Shown: positions 54,171-62,595, counted from the stretch's first letter. The stretch: 64,000 nucleotides of DNA from Prolixibacteraceae bacterium (GCA_003457135.1 DMSQ01000017.1:14686-78685), one strand, 5' to 3'. Made by a program: numbers and translations. Notes: generated by a model not told the origin, from the letters alone.

Positions 54171-54842
54171 TTATGTTTTTAACTTTTGAATAATGGCGAG
54201 CGCTTCTTTACATTTTTCGGTTATTGCTGAGTAATTTCCTGACTCGATTACCTCTTTCGGGAATAATTGCGAACCCATGCCCACACAGTGAACACCGGCT
54301 TTAAACCAGCCTTTCAGATTGGCTTCATCAGGAGAAACTCCTCCGGTTGGCATAATGCTGGCCCATGGCATCGGGCCTTTTACTCCTGAAACAAAATCAG
54401 GACCTCCGACCGATGAACCAGGGAATACTTTTACTACTTCAGCGCCCAGTTCGTGTGCATGATTGATTTCGGTTACCGAACCGCAACCCGGGCTCCAGGC
54501 AATTTTGCGGCGGTTGCAAATTCGGGCAGTATCTTCATCAATGATCGGAGAAACAATGAAATTGGCACCCAGTTGAATGTAAAGTGCAGCCGTTGCGCTA
54601 TCAATCACCGAACCAGCTCCCAGAATCATTTCCGGAGCTTCTTTGACTGCCCATTTCAACAATTCGCCGAACACTTCGTGGGCAAAATCACCTCGGTTGG
54701 TGTATTCGAAAACCCGCACACCACCTTCGTAACAGGCCTTCACGACCTGTCTGCAAACCTCTGCATCCTTGTGATAAAAAACCGGAACCATGCCGGTTTC
54801 TTTCATCTTTAATGCGACTTCTATTCTTGTAAAACGAGACAT
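54171..54842 (-). CDS. eda: 2-keto-3-deoxy-6-phosphogluconate aldolase
   Basis: A 223-residue class I aldolase that splits KDPG to pyruvate and glyceraldehyde-3-phosphate, the last step of hexuronate catabolism. Motifs are GGVRVFEYTNRG, GAGSVIDSATAALYIQLGANF, SPGCGSVTEINHAHELGAE and the Schiff-base Lys in EVVKVFPGSSVGGP, with MPTGGVSPDEANLKGW. It follows kdgK by a 141-base gap on the same strand. The family also cleaves 4-hydroxy-2-oxoglutarate. Confidence 0.92.
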   Translation of the reverse strand: MSRFTRIEVALKMKETGMVPVFYHKDAEVCRQVVKACYEGGVRVFEYTNRGDFAHEVFGELLKWAVKEAPEMILGAGSVIDSATAALYIQLGANFIVSPIIDEDTARICNRRKIAWSPGCGSVTEINHAHELGAEVVKVFPGSSVGGPDFVSGVKGPMPWASIMPTGGVSPDEANLKGWFKAGVHCVGMGSQLFPKEVIESGNYSAITEKCKEALAIIQKLKT

Positions 54843-54894
54843 ATCTTATAGTTTCAAGTTCCAAATTCCAAGAGCCAGGTTCAGTGATGATCGA

Positions 54895-54983
54895 AGTTTT
54901 GGATATTGAATATTGGTTATTCGAAATTGGATATTCTTTAGAAGCAAAGTCCCAATATCCAATACTCAATAACCAATATCCAG
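54895..54983. repeat. Imperfect inverted repeat between kdgK and eda
   Basis: GGATATTGAATATTGGTTATT near 54900 is matched in reverse by AATACTCAATAACCAATATCC near 54960-54980. It is AT-rich, lies in the gap of the kdgK-eda operon and could act as an mRNA-stabilising or attenuating hairpin. Confidence 0.5.
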
Positions 54984-56015
54984 TTATCGTGCCACCCGGC
55001 CCGAAGCATCGCCACCCATCAGTTTTTCAACTTCATCAACGGTTACCCGATTGTAGTCGCCGTATATCGTATGTTTCAGACACGAAGCAGCAACAGCAAA
55101 GTTCAGCGCTTTCTGATCATCGCCAGCGTAAGTCAGCAAACCATAAATCAGACCGGTCATAAATGAATCGCCGCCTCCAACCCGATCAACGATGTCGGTA
55201 ATCTGATAGGTTGGAGCTTCGAAAAGCGTTTCCCCATCCCAAAGTACTCCCGACCAGCTATTGTGATTGGCATTAATTGACCCACGCAAAGTAGTAATAA
55301 CTTTTTTACATCGTGGAAATTTAGCCATAATCTGTTTTGAAACAGATTTGTAAGCAGCAGCATCAACATGACCGCCGGTCACGTCAACGCCTTCAGGTTT
55401 AATTCCAAGCACCATTTCAGCATCTTCTTCATTACCCAGAATCACATCCGTTCCGGCAACCAATTCAGGCATCACTTCACCGGCTTTTTTGCCATAATTC
55501 CATAAGTTTTTACGATAATTCAGATCGCATGAAACGGTGATTCCTTTTTCGTTGGCTTTCCGGATAGCTTCCATGCAAACATCGGCAGCACCCTGAGAAA
55601 TGGCCGGAGTAATTCCGGTCCAGTGAAACCAGTTAACTCCTTCAAAAACCTTGTCCCAGTCAATCATTCCTGATTTTATTTCAGAAATGGCAGAGTGAGC
55701 GCGATCGTAAACCACTTTACTGCCACGGCTGACGGCGCCGGTTTCAAGGAAATAAATACCGATGCGGTCGCCACCATAAACGATCTGGTCAACTCCTACT
55801 CCAAACTTGCGCAAGTCCATTACACAACTCTGAGCTATATCGTTTTTAGGCAAACGGGTTACATAATCGACCGGAATGCCAAAGTTGGCAAGCGAAACAG
55901 CAACATTGGCCTCACCACCACCAAAAGTGGCTGTTAAACTATCGGTTTGATTAAAACGCAAATAACCAGGAGTTGCAAGTCGCAACATGATTTCTCCGAA
56001 TGTAACTACTCTCAT
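54984..56015 (-). CDS. kdgK: 2-keto-3-deoxygluconate kinase
   Basis: A 343-residue PfkB-family kinase making KDPG from KDG. It begins VVTFGEIMLRLATPGYLRFN and has GGGEANVAVSLANFGIPVDYVTRLP, SCDLNYRKNLWNYGKKAGEV and the active-site block IVDRVGGGDSFMTGLIYG with the catalytic Asp. This is the standard Bacteroidota KdgK. It heads the leftward run with eda and the ExuT-like gene. Two palindromes in the 185 bases upstream look like repressor sites. Confidence 0.9.
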   Translation of the reverse strand: MRVVTFGEIMLRLATPGYLRFNQTDSLTATFGGGEANVAVSLANFGIPVDYVTRLPKNDIAQSCVMDLRKFGVGVDQIVYGGDRIGIYFLETGAVSRGSKVVYDRAHSAISEIKSGMIDWDKVFEGVNWFHWTGITPAISQGAADVCMEAIRKANEKGITVSCDLNYRKNLWNYGKKAGEVMPELVAGTDVILGNEEDAEMVLGIKPEGVDVTGGHVDAAAYKSVSKQIMAKFPRCKKVITTLRGSINANHNSWSGVLWDGETLFEAPTYQITDIVDRVGGGDSFMTGLIYGLLTYAGDDQKALNFAVAASCLKHTIYGDYNRVTVDEVEKLMGGDASGRVAR

Positions 56016-56077
56016 CTTAATTTTATTTACTATTTGTTGATTTTCAATTTACTACCAAAAGACAGGAAAGATGAAAA

Positions 56078-56091
56078 AGGAAACGTTTCCT
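56078..56091. promoter_or_regulatory. Palindrome AGGAAACGTTTCCT upstream of kdgK
   Basis: A perfect 14-base palindrome with central CG, of the kind recognised by LacI-family repressors. It lies 63-76 bases before the kdgK start on the minus strand. No matching copy is seen elsewhere in the window. Confidence 0.5.
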
Positions 56092-56120
56092 GATTCCTTC
56101 TTTTTTTTTCCTTTTACATG

Positions 56121-56134
56121 TGCAATCGATTGCA
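56121..56134. promoter_or_regulatory. Palindrome TGCAATCGATTGCA upstream of kdgK
   Basis: A second perfect 14-base palindrome with central CG, 43 bases from the first (start to start). It lies between uxaC and kdgK and is probably an operator for control of the kdgK-eda-exuT run. Its sequence differs from the sites near 59.2 kb, so a different regulator may bind. Confidence 0.5.
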
Positions 56135-56200
56135 AATCTACTATTTTTATCAATTTCACCAAGTTCCGTTTGTATCAAATAACGGGAAAAACAACTTATT

Positions 56201-57604
56201 CTAAAAATTGAAATAGTTTTTTGCGTTGTTAAAGCTGATGTTTTCCACCATTTGCCCAAGCAATTCCATGTCATTCGGAATTTCACCATTTTCCACATCA
56301 TTGCCCAGAATATTGCACAACGTACGACGAAAATACTCATGACGGGTATACGAAAGGAAACTTCTTGAATCGGTAAGCATGCCAACAAAACGGCTGAGTA
56401 ATCCCATATTGGACAACGTATTTATTTGTTTTTCCATACCATCTTTCTGATCAAGAAACCACCATCCGGAGCCCCACTGCATTTTTCCCGGAATACTTCC
56501 ATCCTGAAAGTTTCCGATCATCGTAGCATACAATTCGTTATCTGCAGGATTCAGGTTGTACAAAACAGTTTTACACAATTTATCTTCCATGTCCAATTTA
56601 TTCAACAACCTGGATAACGGCTCTGCTATTGGTTTGTCACCGATAGAATCGAATCCGATATCAGGACCTGACTGATTGAATAATCGAGTGTTGTTATTTC
56701 GGAGCGCACCAATGTGCAATTGCTGGGTCCATCCACGAGAATGATCCATCACACCAAATTCGTACAGCATACACGATTTGAATTTCAGAATCTCTTCGTT
56801 TGTCAGTTTACTTCCTGATCTCACAGTTGTAAAAATCGCACGAATCTCCTTTGCGGTATAATCTTCAGCAAAAGCAGTATCCAAACCATGATCAGACAAG
56901 CGACAACCATTTTCATGAAAATACTGGTGACGTCTATGCAGCGCTGTCATTAAATCAGCGAATGTGGTAATAGTCATATCAGCAACAGTGGCCAACTGAT
57001 TGATATAGTTGTTGAAAAATGCAGGATCGTCAACCATCATGGCTTTGTCGGGTCTCCATGCCGGAAGCACTGCAACTTCGAATCCTGAAGCTTTTATTTG
57101 CTGGTGATATTGTAAATTGTCAATCGGATCATCGGTGGTACAAATGGTGTGCACATTGGCCATCCGGATGATGTTGCGGCAACTGTATTCAGCAGTATTC
57201 AGCTTTTCATTGCAGGCATCAAAAATCTGACGGGCATTTTTCGGACTTAAAACTTCGTTAATCCCGAAGAATTTCTTTAGTTCAAGGTGAGTCCAGTGAT
57301 ACAGAGGATTGCGTAAAGTTTGAGGAACCGTTTCGGCCCATTTCTCAAATTTTTCCCAATCGGAAGCATCGCCGGTACAAAAACGTTCATCAACACCATT
57401 GGTACGCATTCCACGCCATTTGTAATGATCGCCAGCCAACCAGATTTCGGTAATGGATTTAAACATCCGGTCCTCTGCAATATCTTTTGGATTGATGTGA
57501 CAGTGATAGTCGAAAATTGGCATTTTTGCCGCATGTTCATGGTATAATTTCTGCGCAATTTCGGTGTGCAACAGAAAATATTCGTCCATAAATGGTTTAA
57601 TCAT
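56201..57604 (-). CDS. uxaC: Glucuronate/galacturonate isomerase
   Basis: A 467-residue metal-dependent TIM-barrel isomerase: D-glucuronate to D-fructuronate and D-galacturonate to D-tagaturonate. It starts MIKPFMDEYFLLHTEIAQKL and has IFDYHCHINPKDIAEDRMF with the metal His pair, TTDDPIDNLQYH, and the C-terminal MLTDSRSFLSYTRHEYFRRT. The length equals that of E. coli UxaC. It lies leftward behind uxaE, with a 309-base gap holding a repeat, so it may have its own promoter. Confidence 0.95.
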   Translation of the reverse strand: MIKPFMDEYFLLHTEIAQKLYHEHAAKMPIFDYHCHINPKDIAEDRMFKSITEIWLAGDHYKWRGMRTNGVDERFCTGDASDWEKFEKWAETVPQTLRNPLYHWTHLELKKFFGINEVLSPKNARQIFDACNEKLNTAEYSCRNIIRMANVHTICTTDDPIDNLQYHQQIKASGFEVAVLPAWRPDKAMMVDDPAFFNNYINQLATVADMTITTFADLMTALHRRHQYFHENGCRLSDHGLDTAFAEDYTAKEIRAIFTTVRSGSKLTNEEILKFKSCMLYEFGVMDHSRGWTQQLHIGALRNNNTRLFNQSGPDIGFDSIGDKPIAEPLSRLLNKLDMEDKLCKTVLYNLNPADNELYATMIGNFQDGSIPGKMQWGSGWWFLDQKDGMEKQINTLSNMGLLSRFVGMLTDSRSFLSYTRHEYFRRTLCNILGNDVENGEIPNDMELLGQMVENISFNNAKNYFNF

Positions 57605-57913
57605 ATTTGCAATTTATTGATTTATAATATACTATTGAAAATTTGAATTCACTCCACAATTCTGAAAACTAAAAAAAAGTCCTGAAGGGACGACCTGTAA
57701 TAGCACAGGGTGAAATGTAATCCTGTGGGTTGATATATGTTCATTGCATTTTATATTGTTGGTTCATAGGATTCCGTTGCACTCCATCCTATGCTATTAC
57801 ACATCGGGGCGTTGCCCCTTGCTTCGGATGAAATGATTTCTGCACCACCCCAAAGTCCCTTCGGGGTATTCGTTCGACTTTTCAAATTGAACTCAATTTC
57901 AATTCGTTCATAA
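57605..57913. repeat. Nested inverted-repeat element between uxaE and uxaC
   Basis: The 309-base gap contains no coding frame. AGTCCTGAAGGGA at 57679-57691 is mirrored by TCCCTTCGGGG at 57856-57866; inside, TGTAATAGCACAGG (57696-57709) is matched in reverse with one mismatch by CCTATGCTATTACA (57788-57801); next to this is a tight hairpin GGGGC-GTT-GCCCC at 57806-57818. Such CCTGAAGGGACG-type elements recur between genes of Bacteroidota, as I recall. Confidence 0.7.
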
Positions 57914-59161
57914 TTACAAATTGAAAAGTCGTTTCAAATGTCGCTCATAAATATTTTCCTCAACACAGGCGCCGATCACTTCTGAGTGTTTTTTCAGCAA
58001 ACCGGTATAAACTGTCCCCATTTCGGCTGCAACTTTATATCCAACATGAATTAACTGACGCAAATTGGGGTTGTAATCGGGATGCCCGGGAATATGGCGC
58101 AGTGTGTTGGCAAATTTTTCGCTGTTCCATCGAGCCACTTCCTCCGCAGACGGAAGTTTTGAATCGTCAATATCAATGACATCAGCATACGGAGCACAAA
58201 GTTCATCCTTCCGACCTAAGGCATTGGTGTAAATAAATTTGGCTGCTTTCAATGCTTCGCCTCCTGTCATAGCCAGTCCGATCACTTCTTCGAGCCAGGT
58301 GGTTCCGGCGGTTTTCACATGCAACCCTTTATCGTGTTTTCTAATGATACCCGCCATGATTGGATAAATCGTGAATTTATCGCTTCCGGAGTGAATACTA
58401 AGTTTAAGTTCTTCAGGTAATCCAAATTCCTTTACTGCGAAATCGATTACCAGCACGTCTTCTTCAAATTCACGGGCAAATTGATCTACATCTCCGGCAT
58501 AATCTACACCCTTATTGAAACGGCCTGTAAATTTCGGGGCAATCGTTTGAACCGGAACGCCCTTATCAGCCAGCATTTTCAGGATAAAAAAAAGCTCGAC
58601 AGGTGTTTGTGGTTTTTCAACCTCATCCATCGAAACCTCGGTAATAAAATTGTCTTCACCTTTATTTGCATACAGATAATTGTAAATTTCGAATGCCTGA
58701 TGAGTTGCTGCTAAATATTTTCCGGCAATTTTTTCAAGCAATTCTGTAGTTACATGAAACGGATGACCGATTCCGGGAATAGCCAAATCGCCCATATATT
58801 TATTACAGCTTGACACAAAATCGCGCATATCTTCAATAGGACTTTCTTTCCTAATGAAGGACGCTACATCAAGGGTAAAAAAGTCAGAAGTTTCAACAAA
58901 TTGGGCAACTGTTTTCAGGTTAATGTGGTCGGCATCTACAAAATACTTTCCGGAGAAATCCAAAGCAGCAACTACCGTATCAGCCTCTTTACGGACATCA
59001 GCCGGATGTGAATGCACATAAATATGTTCACGGTTCGACTTGTTCCAAACCGGATTAATATCTAAGCCTGTTTGATTGGCTTTCATAATTGCCCTGAGCT
59101 GAGCAATTCCCTGATGCGAAAACCGGTCACCGATTCCTAAACTATACTTTCCTAATTTCAT
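57914..59161 (-). CDS. uxaE: Tagaturonate epimerase (UxaE-type)
   Basis: A 415-residue protein of the UxaE family, which converts D-tagaturonate to D-fructuronate so that galacturonate can join the glucuronate route. It begins MKLGKYSLGIGDRFSHQG and shows DADHINLKTV, SIHSGSDKFTIYPIM and HVKTAGTTWLEE with likely metal-binding His/Asp. It makes UxaA/UxaB (altronate branch) unnecessary, and neither is in the window. It is divergent from the LacI regulator. An operator-like site lies 43-56 bases upstream of its start. Confidence 0.85.
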   Translation of the reverse strand: MKLGKYSLGIGDRFSHQGIAQLRAIMKANQTGLDINPVWNKSNREHIYVHSHPADVRKEADTVVAALDFSGKYFVDADHINLKTVAQFVETSDFFTLDVASFIRKESPIEDMRDFVSSCNKYMGDLAIPGIGHPFHVTTELLEKIAGKYLAATHQAFEIYNYLYANKGEDNFITEVSMDEVEKPQTPVELFFILKMLADKGVPVQTIAPKFTGRFNKGVDYAGDVDQFAREFEEDVLVIDFAVKEFGLPEELKLSIHSGSDKFTIYPIMAGIIRKHDKGLHVKTAGTTWLEEVIGLAMTGGEALKAAKFIYTNALGRKDELCAPYADVIDIDDSKLPSAEEVARWNSEKFANTLRHIPGHPDYNPNLRQLIHVGYKVAAEMGTVYTGLLKKHSEVIGACVEENIYERHLKRLFNL

Positions 59162-59203
59162 TTCTGATTAAATAACTGAATAAATTAAAAAAAACGGACT
59201 TTC

Positions 59204-59217
59204 CGTGTACGAACACG
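59204..59217. promoter_or_regulatory. Operator-like site 1, CGTGTACGAACACG
   Basis: Inverted repeat CGTGT-N4-ACACG with central CG, the usual form of LacI-family operators. It lies 43-56 bases before the uxaE start. Its exact reverse complement occurs at 59293. Confidence 0.7.
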
Positions 59218-59292
59218 AAAATAGAGACAATAAATTGATTCTACAACCCGGAATAAATAAATATACACAAAAATGTTATAAAATATTTTTTC

Positions 59293-59306
59293 CGTGTTCG
59301 TACACG
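59293..59306. promoter_or_regulatory. Operator-like site 2, CGTGTTCGTACACG
   Basis: Exact reverse complement of site 1, 89 bases away. It lies 80-67 bases before the ATT codon proposed as the lacI start and about 47-34 bases before the transcription start inferred from TAGCTTTG, so binding would cover the promoter of the regulator itself. Confidence 0.7.
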
Positions 59307-59325
59307 ACAAGAAAGAAAAAATATT

Positions 59326-59333
59326 TAGCTTTG
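59326..59333 (+). promoter_or_regulatory. Promoter -7 box of the LacI regulator
   Basis: TAGCTTTG matches the phylum's TAnnTTTG box. No TTG is found at the -33 distance, where operator site 2 lies instead. The predicted transcript starts near 59340. Confidence 0.4.
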
Positions 59334-59372
59334 CTCCTGTTCATTATATTTTAGACTTTAAAACTGAATTTT

Positions 59373-60434
59373 ATTAAAGCAATTAGTCGCACCCGGATCA
59401 AGGATATTGCAGAAAAGGCAAATGTATCAATCGGTACCGTTGACCGCGTCATTCACAATCGAGGAGAAGTTTCGAAAACCACGAGCGATAGAATTCTGCA
59501 AATAATCAACGAGATGGAATACCAGCCAAACATTCTGGCAAGTACTCTTGCTTCGAAGAAAACCTTTTCGTTTGCATTGCTTTTCCCCGAACCAATTTCT
59601 CCGGAAGCATACTGGAATAAGCCTATGATTGGAGTGCGGAAAGCATTTCAGGAGATTCAGCAATATGGCGTAAATATAGATATTCACCTTTTTAAACAAT
59701 CTGATTCACTTACCTTCAATAAAGAAGCTTCACAAATTCTCCGGGATAATCCTGATGGTGTTGCACTTGCACCATTCTTTTCACGTGAATCCAGGGAATT
59801 CATTTTCGAGCTAAAAAAGCGAAACATCCCTTATGTTTTTATTGATTCGAACCTGAAAGACAGTGAAAAAATCAGTTATACAGGCCAGGATTCATTTCAA
59901 TCCGGCATGCTGGCTGCCAAATTACTCGATTATTCCATTCCCGAAAACGCCTCCATTCTGATTTTACATTTTGCCAAGCAATTAGACAACATGAATCATC
60001 TGGTTCAACGGGAAAAGGGATTTTATGGGTATTTTCAGTCAGGCAATCAAAATGGAAAAAGACATTTAATTACGCTGGAAATTCCAGACCCGAATGATCA
60101 GGATTCCATCGATAAAATAAAAACAAGTATTCTTTCAAATCCTGAAATCAAGGGCATTTTTGTAACCAACTCGCAGGTTTATTATCTGGGGCGAATACTC
60201 GAATCCTCAGGTATTTCAGGAATCCGGGTGATTGGACATGACCTGATCAGCGAAAATATAACTTTCCTGAAAAAAGGCATCGTTGATTTTCTGATTTGTC
60301 AGCGACCAGAAGAACAAGGTTACCGTGCCATTATTTCGTTGTTCGAGTATCTGATTTTGAAAAAGGAAGTCAACAATGAAAACTACACATCCATTGATAT
60401 TATCACCAAAGAAAATCTGGACTATTATAAATAA
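59373..60434 (+). CDS. LacI-family transcriptional regulator of the hexuronate genes
   Basis: A LacI/PurR-type regulator. The helix-turn-helix RIKDIAEKANVSIGTVDRVI is encoded from about 59394, and the hinge follows (NEMEYQPNILA). The periplasmic-binding-protein-like domain runs to the end (ALLFPEPISPEAYWNKP, TGQDSFQSGMLAAKLL, VIGHDLISENITFLKKG). No ATG, GTG or TTG precedes the HTH back to the in-frame stop TAG at 59352. The first ATG (59514) would remove the DNA-binding domain. ATT at 59373 (I-K-A-I-S-R-T-R) is the best-placed start, giving 353 residues; CTG at 59364 is the alternative. Sites at 59204 and 59293 are probable operators. Confidence 0.75.
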   Translation: MKAISRTRIKDIAEKANVSIGTVDRVIHNRGEVSKTTSDRILQIINEMEYQPNILASTLASKKTFSFALLFPEPISPEAYWNKPMIGVRKAFQEIQQYGVNIDIHLFKQSDSLTFNKEASQILRDNPDGVALAPFFSRESREFIFELKKRNIPYVFIDSNLKDSEKISYTGQDSFQSGMLAAKLLDYSIPENASILILHFAKQLDNMNHLVQREKGFYGYFQSGNQNGKRHLITLEIPDPNDQDSIDKIKTSILSNPEIKGIFVTNSQVYYLGRILESSGISGIRVIGHDLISENITFLKKGIVDFLICQRPEEQGYRAIISLFEYLILKKEVNNENYTSIDIITKENLDYYK

Positions 60435-60449
60435 TTTAATACTTACAAA

Positions 60450-61301
60450 ATGAATCCAATCAGTTTTAATGACCTAAAAGGTAAAGTATGCGTAATTACC
60501 GGTGGCGCAGGTGTTATCGGAACTGCAATGGTAAAAGCAATGGCCTCCGTTGGGGTAAAAATTGCAATTGTGGATATTAGTCCCGAACGTTCGGAACAAA
60601 TGGCAACCGAAATTTCAACTGAATTTGGCTGTGAAGTAATTGGTGTTCTGGGAAATGTTTTAGATAAAGAATCACTGATCATAGCCAAACAAGTGATCAA
60701 CGAAAAGCTGGGCGATATTGATCTTCTCATTAACGGAGCCGGTGGAAACCACCCATCAGCCACCACAAAAGTGGAGCAAATGGATGAAAATAGCCTCGAT
60801 CATCTGGAAGATACTTTCTACGGACTTGAAATGGACGGTTTCGACAAGGTTTTTGCTCTTAATTTCAAAGGAACGTTGCTTCCATCGATGGTTTTTACAA
60901 CCGATATGCTGAAAAATAAGAAAGGTGTTGTACTGAATGTTTCCTCTATGAATTCGTACAAACCATTGACAAAAATCCCTGCTTATTCAGCGGCAAAAGC
61001 GTCAATCAATAATTTTACTGAATGGTTGGCAGTTCATTTGGCAAAAGTTGGAATCCGCGTCAATGCTATTGCTCCGGGCTTTTTCATTACCGACCAAAAC
61101 CGTTTTTTGGTACTCGATAAAGAAACCGGCAATTTCTCAGCTCGCGGACAGAAAATCGTAAACAACACCCCAATGGGAAAATTCGGCGAACCGGAAGATT
61201 TACAGGGCGCTACCTTATTCCTGCTTTCTGATGTCTCGGCCTTCGTCACAGGCATCGTAATTCCTGTTGACGGCGGATACAGCGCGTTTGGCGGGGTTTA
61301 A
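60450..61301 (+). CDS. uxuB: D-mannonate oxidoreductase (fructuronate reductase), SDR type
   Basis: A 283-residue SDR enzyme that reduces D-fructuronate to D-mannonate with NADH. It resembles the B. subtilis-type SDR UxuB and not the long-chain E. coli UxuB. Motifs are VITGGAGVIGTAMVKAM (cofactor), LINGAGGNHPSATT (a family-specific extension of NNAG), the catalytic Ser in NVSSMNS and YSAAKASINN, and the C-terminal VTGIVIPVDGGYSAFGG. It follows lacI by 15 bases. The next gene is a PfkB kinase after a repeat-rich gap. Confidence 0.88.
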   Translation: MNPISFNDLKGKVCVITGGAGVIGTAMVKAMASVGVKIAIVDISPERSEQMATEISTEFGCEVIGVLGNVLDKESLIIAKQVINEKLGDIDLLINGAGGNHPSATTKVEQMDENSLDHLEDTFYGLEMDGFDKVFALNFKGTLLPSMVFTTDMLKNKKGVVLNVSSMNSYKPLTKIPAYSAAKASINNFTEWLAVHLAKVGIRVNAIAPGFFITDQNRFLVLDKETGNFSARGQKIVNNTPMGKFGEPEDLQGATLFLLSDVSAFVTGIVIPVDGGYSAFGGV

Positions 61302-61302
61302 A

Positions 61303-61510
61303 CAGGAAGCCCCCCAACCCTCAAGCCTCCCATAACCCCTCCGAAGGAGGGGAACAAAAAAGCAGAATATGAAGTTATTGTATTAAAAAAGAAAATATTG
61401 TGAACATGCACCATTTCAAGTCTCGAGGGAGATTTAGAGGGGGCTTCTTAAAACATTGTGAACATGCACCGCCAAAAGTCTCCCCTCCGGGGAGATTTAG
61501 AGGGGCTTTA
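61303..61510. repeat. Interspersed GC-rich palindromic repeat, copy 2, with a 16-base direct repeat
   Basis: The left arm (GAAGCCCCCCAACCC, CCCCTCCGAAGGAGGGG) and two right arms ending GGAGATTTAGAGG with GGGCTT lie between uxuB and the PfkB gene. ATTGTGAACATGCACC occurs near 61397 and again near 61455, so the right arm has been duplicated. Related copies are at 2031-2172 and 62596-62709. Confidence 0.75.
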
Positions 61511-61521
61511 AATTTTTGACT

Positions 61522-62595
61522 ATGGAATTAAAAAAAGACTCTAAATATGCCCTGCTAGTTCCAACCAGTATGGGCGTTCGTATCACACCGGTAAACGGAC
61601 AACCAGTACACAGCAGTAACCTGTTTGAAATGCAGGCTACGAGCGCCGAAACCAACGTGGCAAGCATTGCTTCCTACCTTGGACTTCCGGTTAAAGTTCT
61701 TACAACTTTTGTTAAGGACAGCCCGATTGCCCAATTCATCAAGAGCAATCTCCGCAGCCGCAATATGGATTATGAAGGCCCCGAAGTGGCACAAGGCGAT
61801 CCATGGGGATACCGCCACCAGTTCAATATTGCCGACAGCGGCTTCGGTACCCGAGGTCCACGCGTACAAAACGACCGTGCCGGCGAAGTGGGCCGTACCC
61901 TGAATGTGAAAGATTTCGATCTGGAACTCATCTTTGGAAAAGAAGGAGTTCAGATTGTACACCTCTCAGGTTTGATTGGAGCTTTGTCGCCGGAAACAAC
62001 AACCTTTTGTTTGGAGATTGCACGGGCAGCAAAAAAATATGGTACACGCATTTCATTCGACCTCAATTACCGCGCTTCTTTCTGGAAAGGACGCGACAAG
62101 GAGTTGCGTGAAAGCTTTACCGAAATTGCTTCAGTAGCTGACATCCTGATTGGAAACGAAGAAGATTTCCAACTTTGTTTGGGGATTCAAGGTCCTGAAG
62201 CAGGCGGAAAAGGAATTGAAGCCGAAATTGACGGGTTCAAAGGCATGATTAACCGCGTAAAGGAAGCTTTTCCGAATGCTTCAGTTTTTGCAACCACACT
62301 TCGTCAGGTGATAAATGCCAACGAACACCTTTGGGGCGCCATTATGCTCGAAGGCAACGACTGGCAGGTAATTGAACCACGTAAAATCACCGTTCTCGAT
62401 CGCATTGGCGGTGGCGACGGTTTTGTGGGTGGTTTACTTTATGGTATCCTAAAAGGTTGGGAACCTAAAAAATGGCCACAATTTGGCTGGGCAACCGGCG
62501 CATTGGCAACCACTTTCCTCACCGACTACGCCCAACCTGCCGATGAAGATATGGTTTGGAGCATCTGGGGAGGAAATGCGAGAGTGAAAAGATAA
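61522..62595 (+). CDS. PfkB-family sugar kinase (second KDG-kinase-like enzyme)
   Basis: A 357-residue PfkB kinase. The start at 61522 (ATG) is preferred to a TTG two codons earlier. It shows SAETNVASIASYLGLPVKVLT, the SFDLNYRASFWKGRD block and the active-site VLDRIGGGDGFVGGLLYG with the catalytic Asp. It resembles 2-keto-3-deoxygluconate kinases but is divergent from the KdgK at 54984. Since KDG phosphorylation is already covered, this enzyme may serve a related 2-keto-3-deoxy or aldonic sugar. It lies between uxuB and the LarA-like gene, so a linked function is probable. Confidence 0.82.
   Translation: MELKKDSKYALLVPTSMGVRITPVNGQPVHSSNLFEMQATSAETNVASIASYLGLPVKVLTTFVKDSPIAQFIKSNLRSRNMDYEGPEVAQGDPWGYRHQFNIADSGFGTRGPRVQNDRAGEVGRTLNVKDFDLELIFGKEGVQIVHLSGLIGALSPETTTFCLEIARAAKKYGTRISFDLNYRASFWKGRDKELRESFTEIASVADILIGNEEDFQLCLGIQGPEAGGKGIEAEIDGFKGMINRVKEAFPNASVFATTLRQVINANEHLWGAIMLEGNDWQVIEPRKITVLDRIGGGDGFVGGLLYGILKGWEPKKWPQFGWATGALATTFLTDYAQPADEDMVWSIWGGNARVKR

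Noticed and set aside
56044..56388. Open frame on the minus strand overlapping the 3' end of uxaC
   Set aside because: It is the uxaC end read in another frame, continued through the operator region; the uxaC reading is plainly the real one.
59514..60434. LacI-family gene starting at the first ATG (59514)
   Set aside because: This would remove the whole helix-turn-helix, which is encoded intact and in frame upstream; the longer reading with a non-standard start is preferred.
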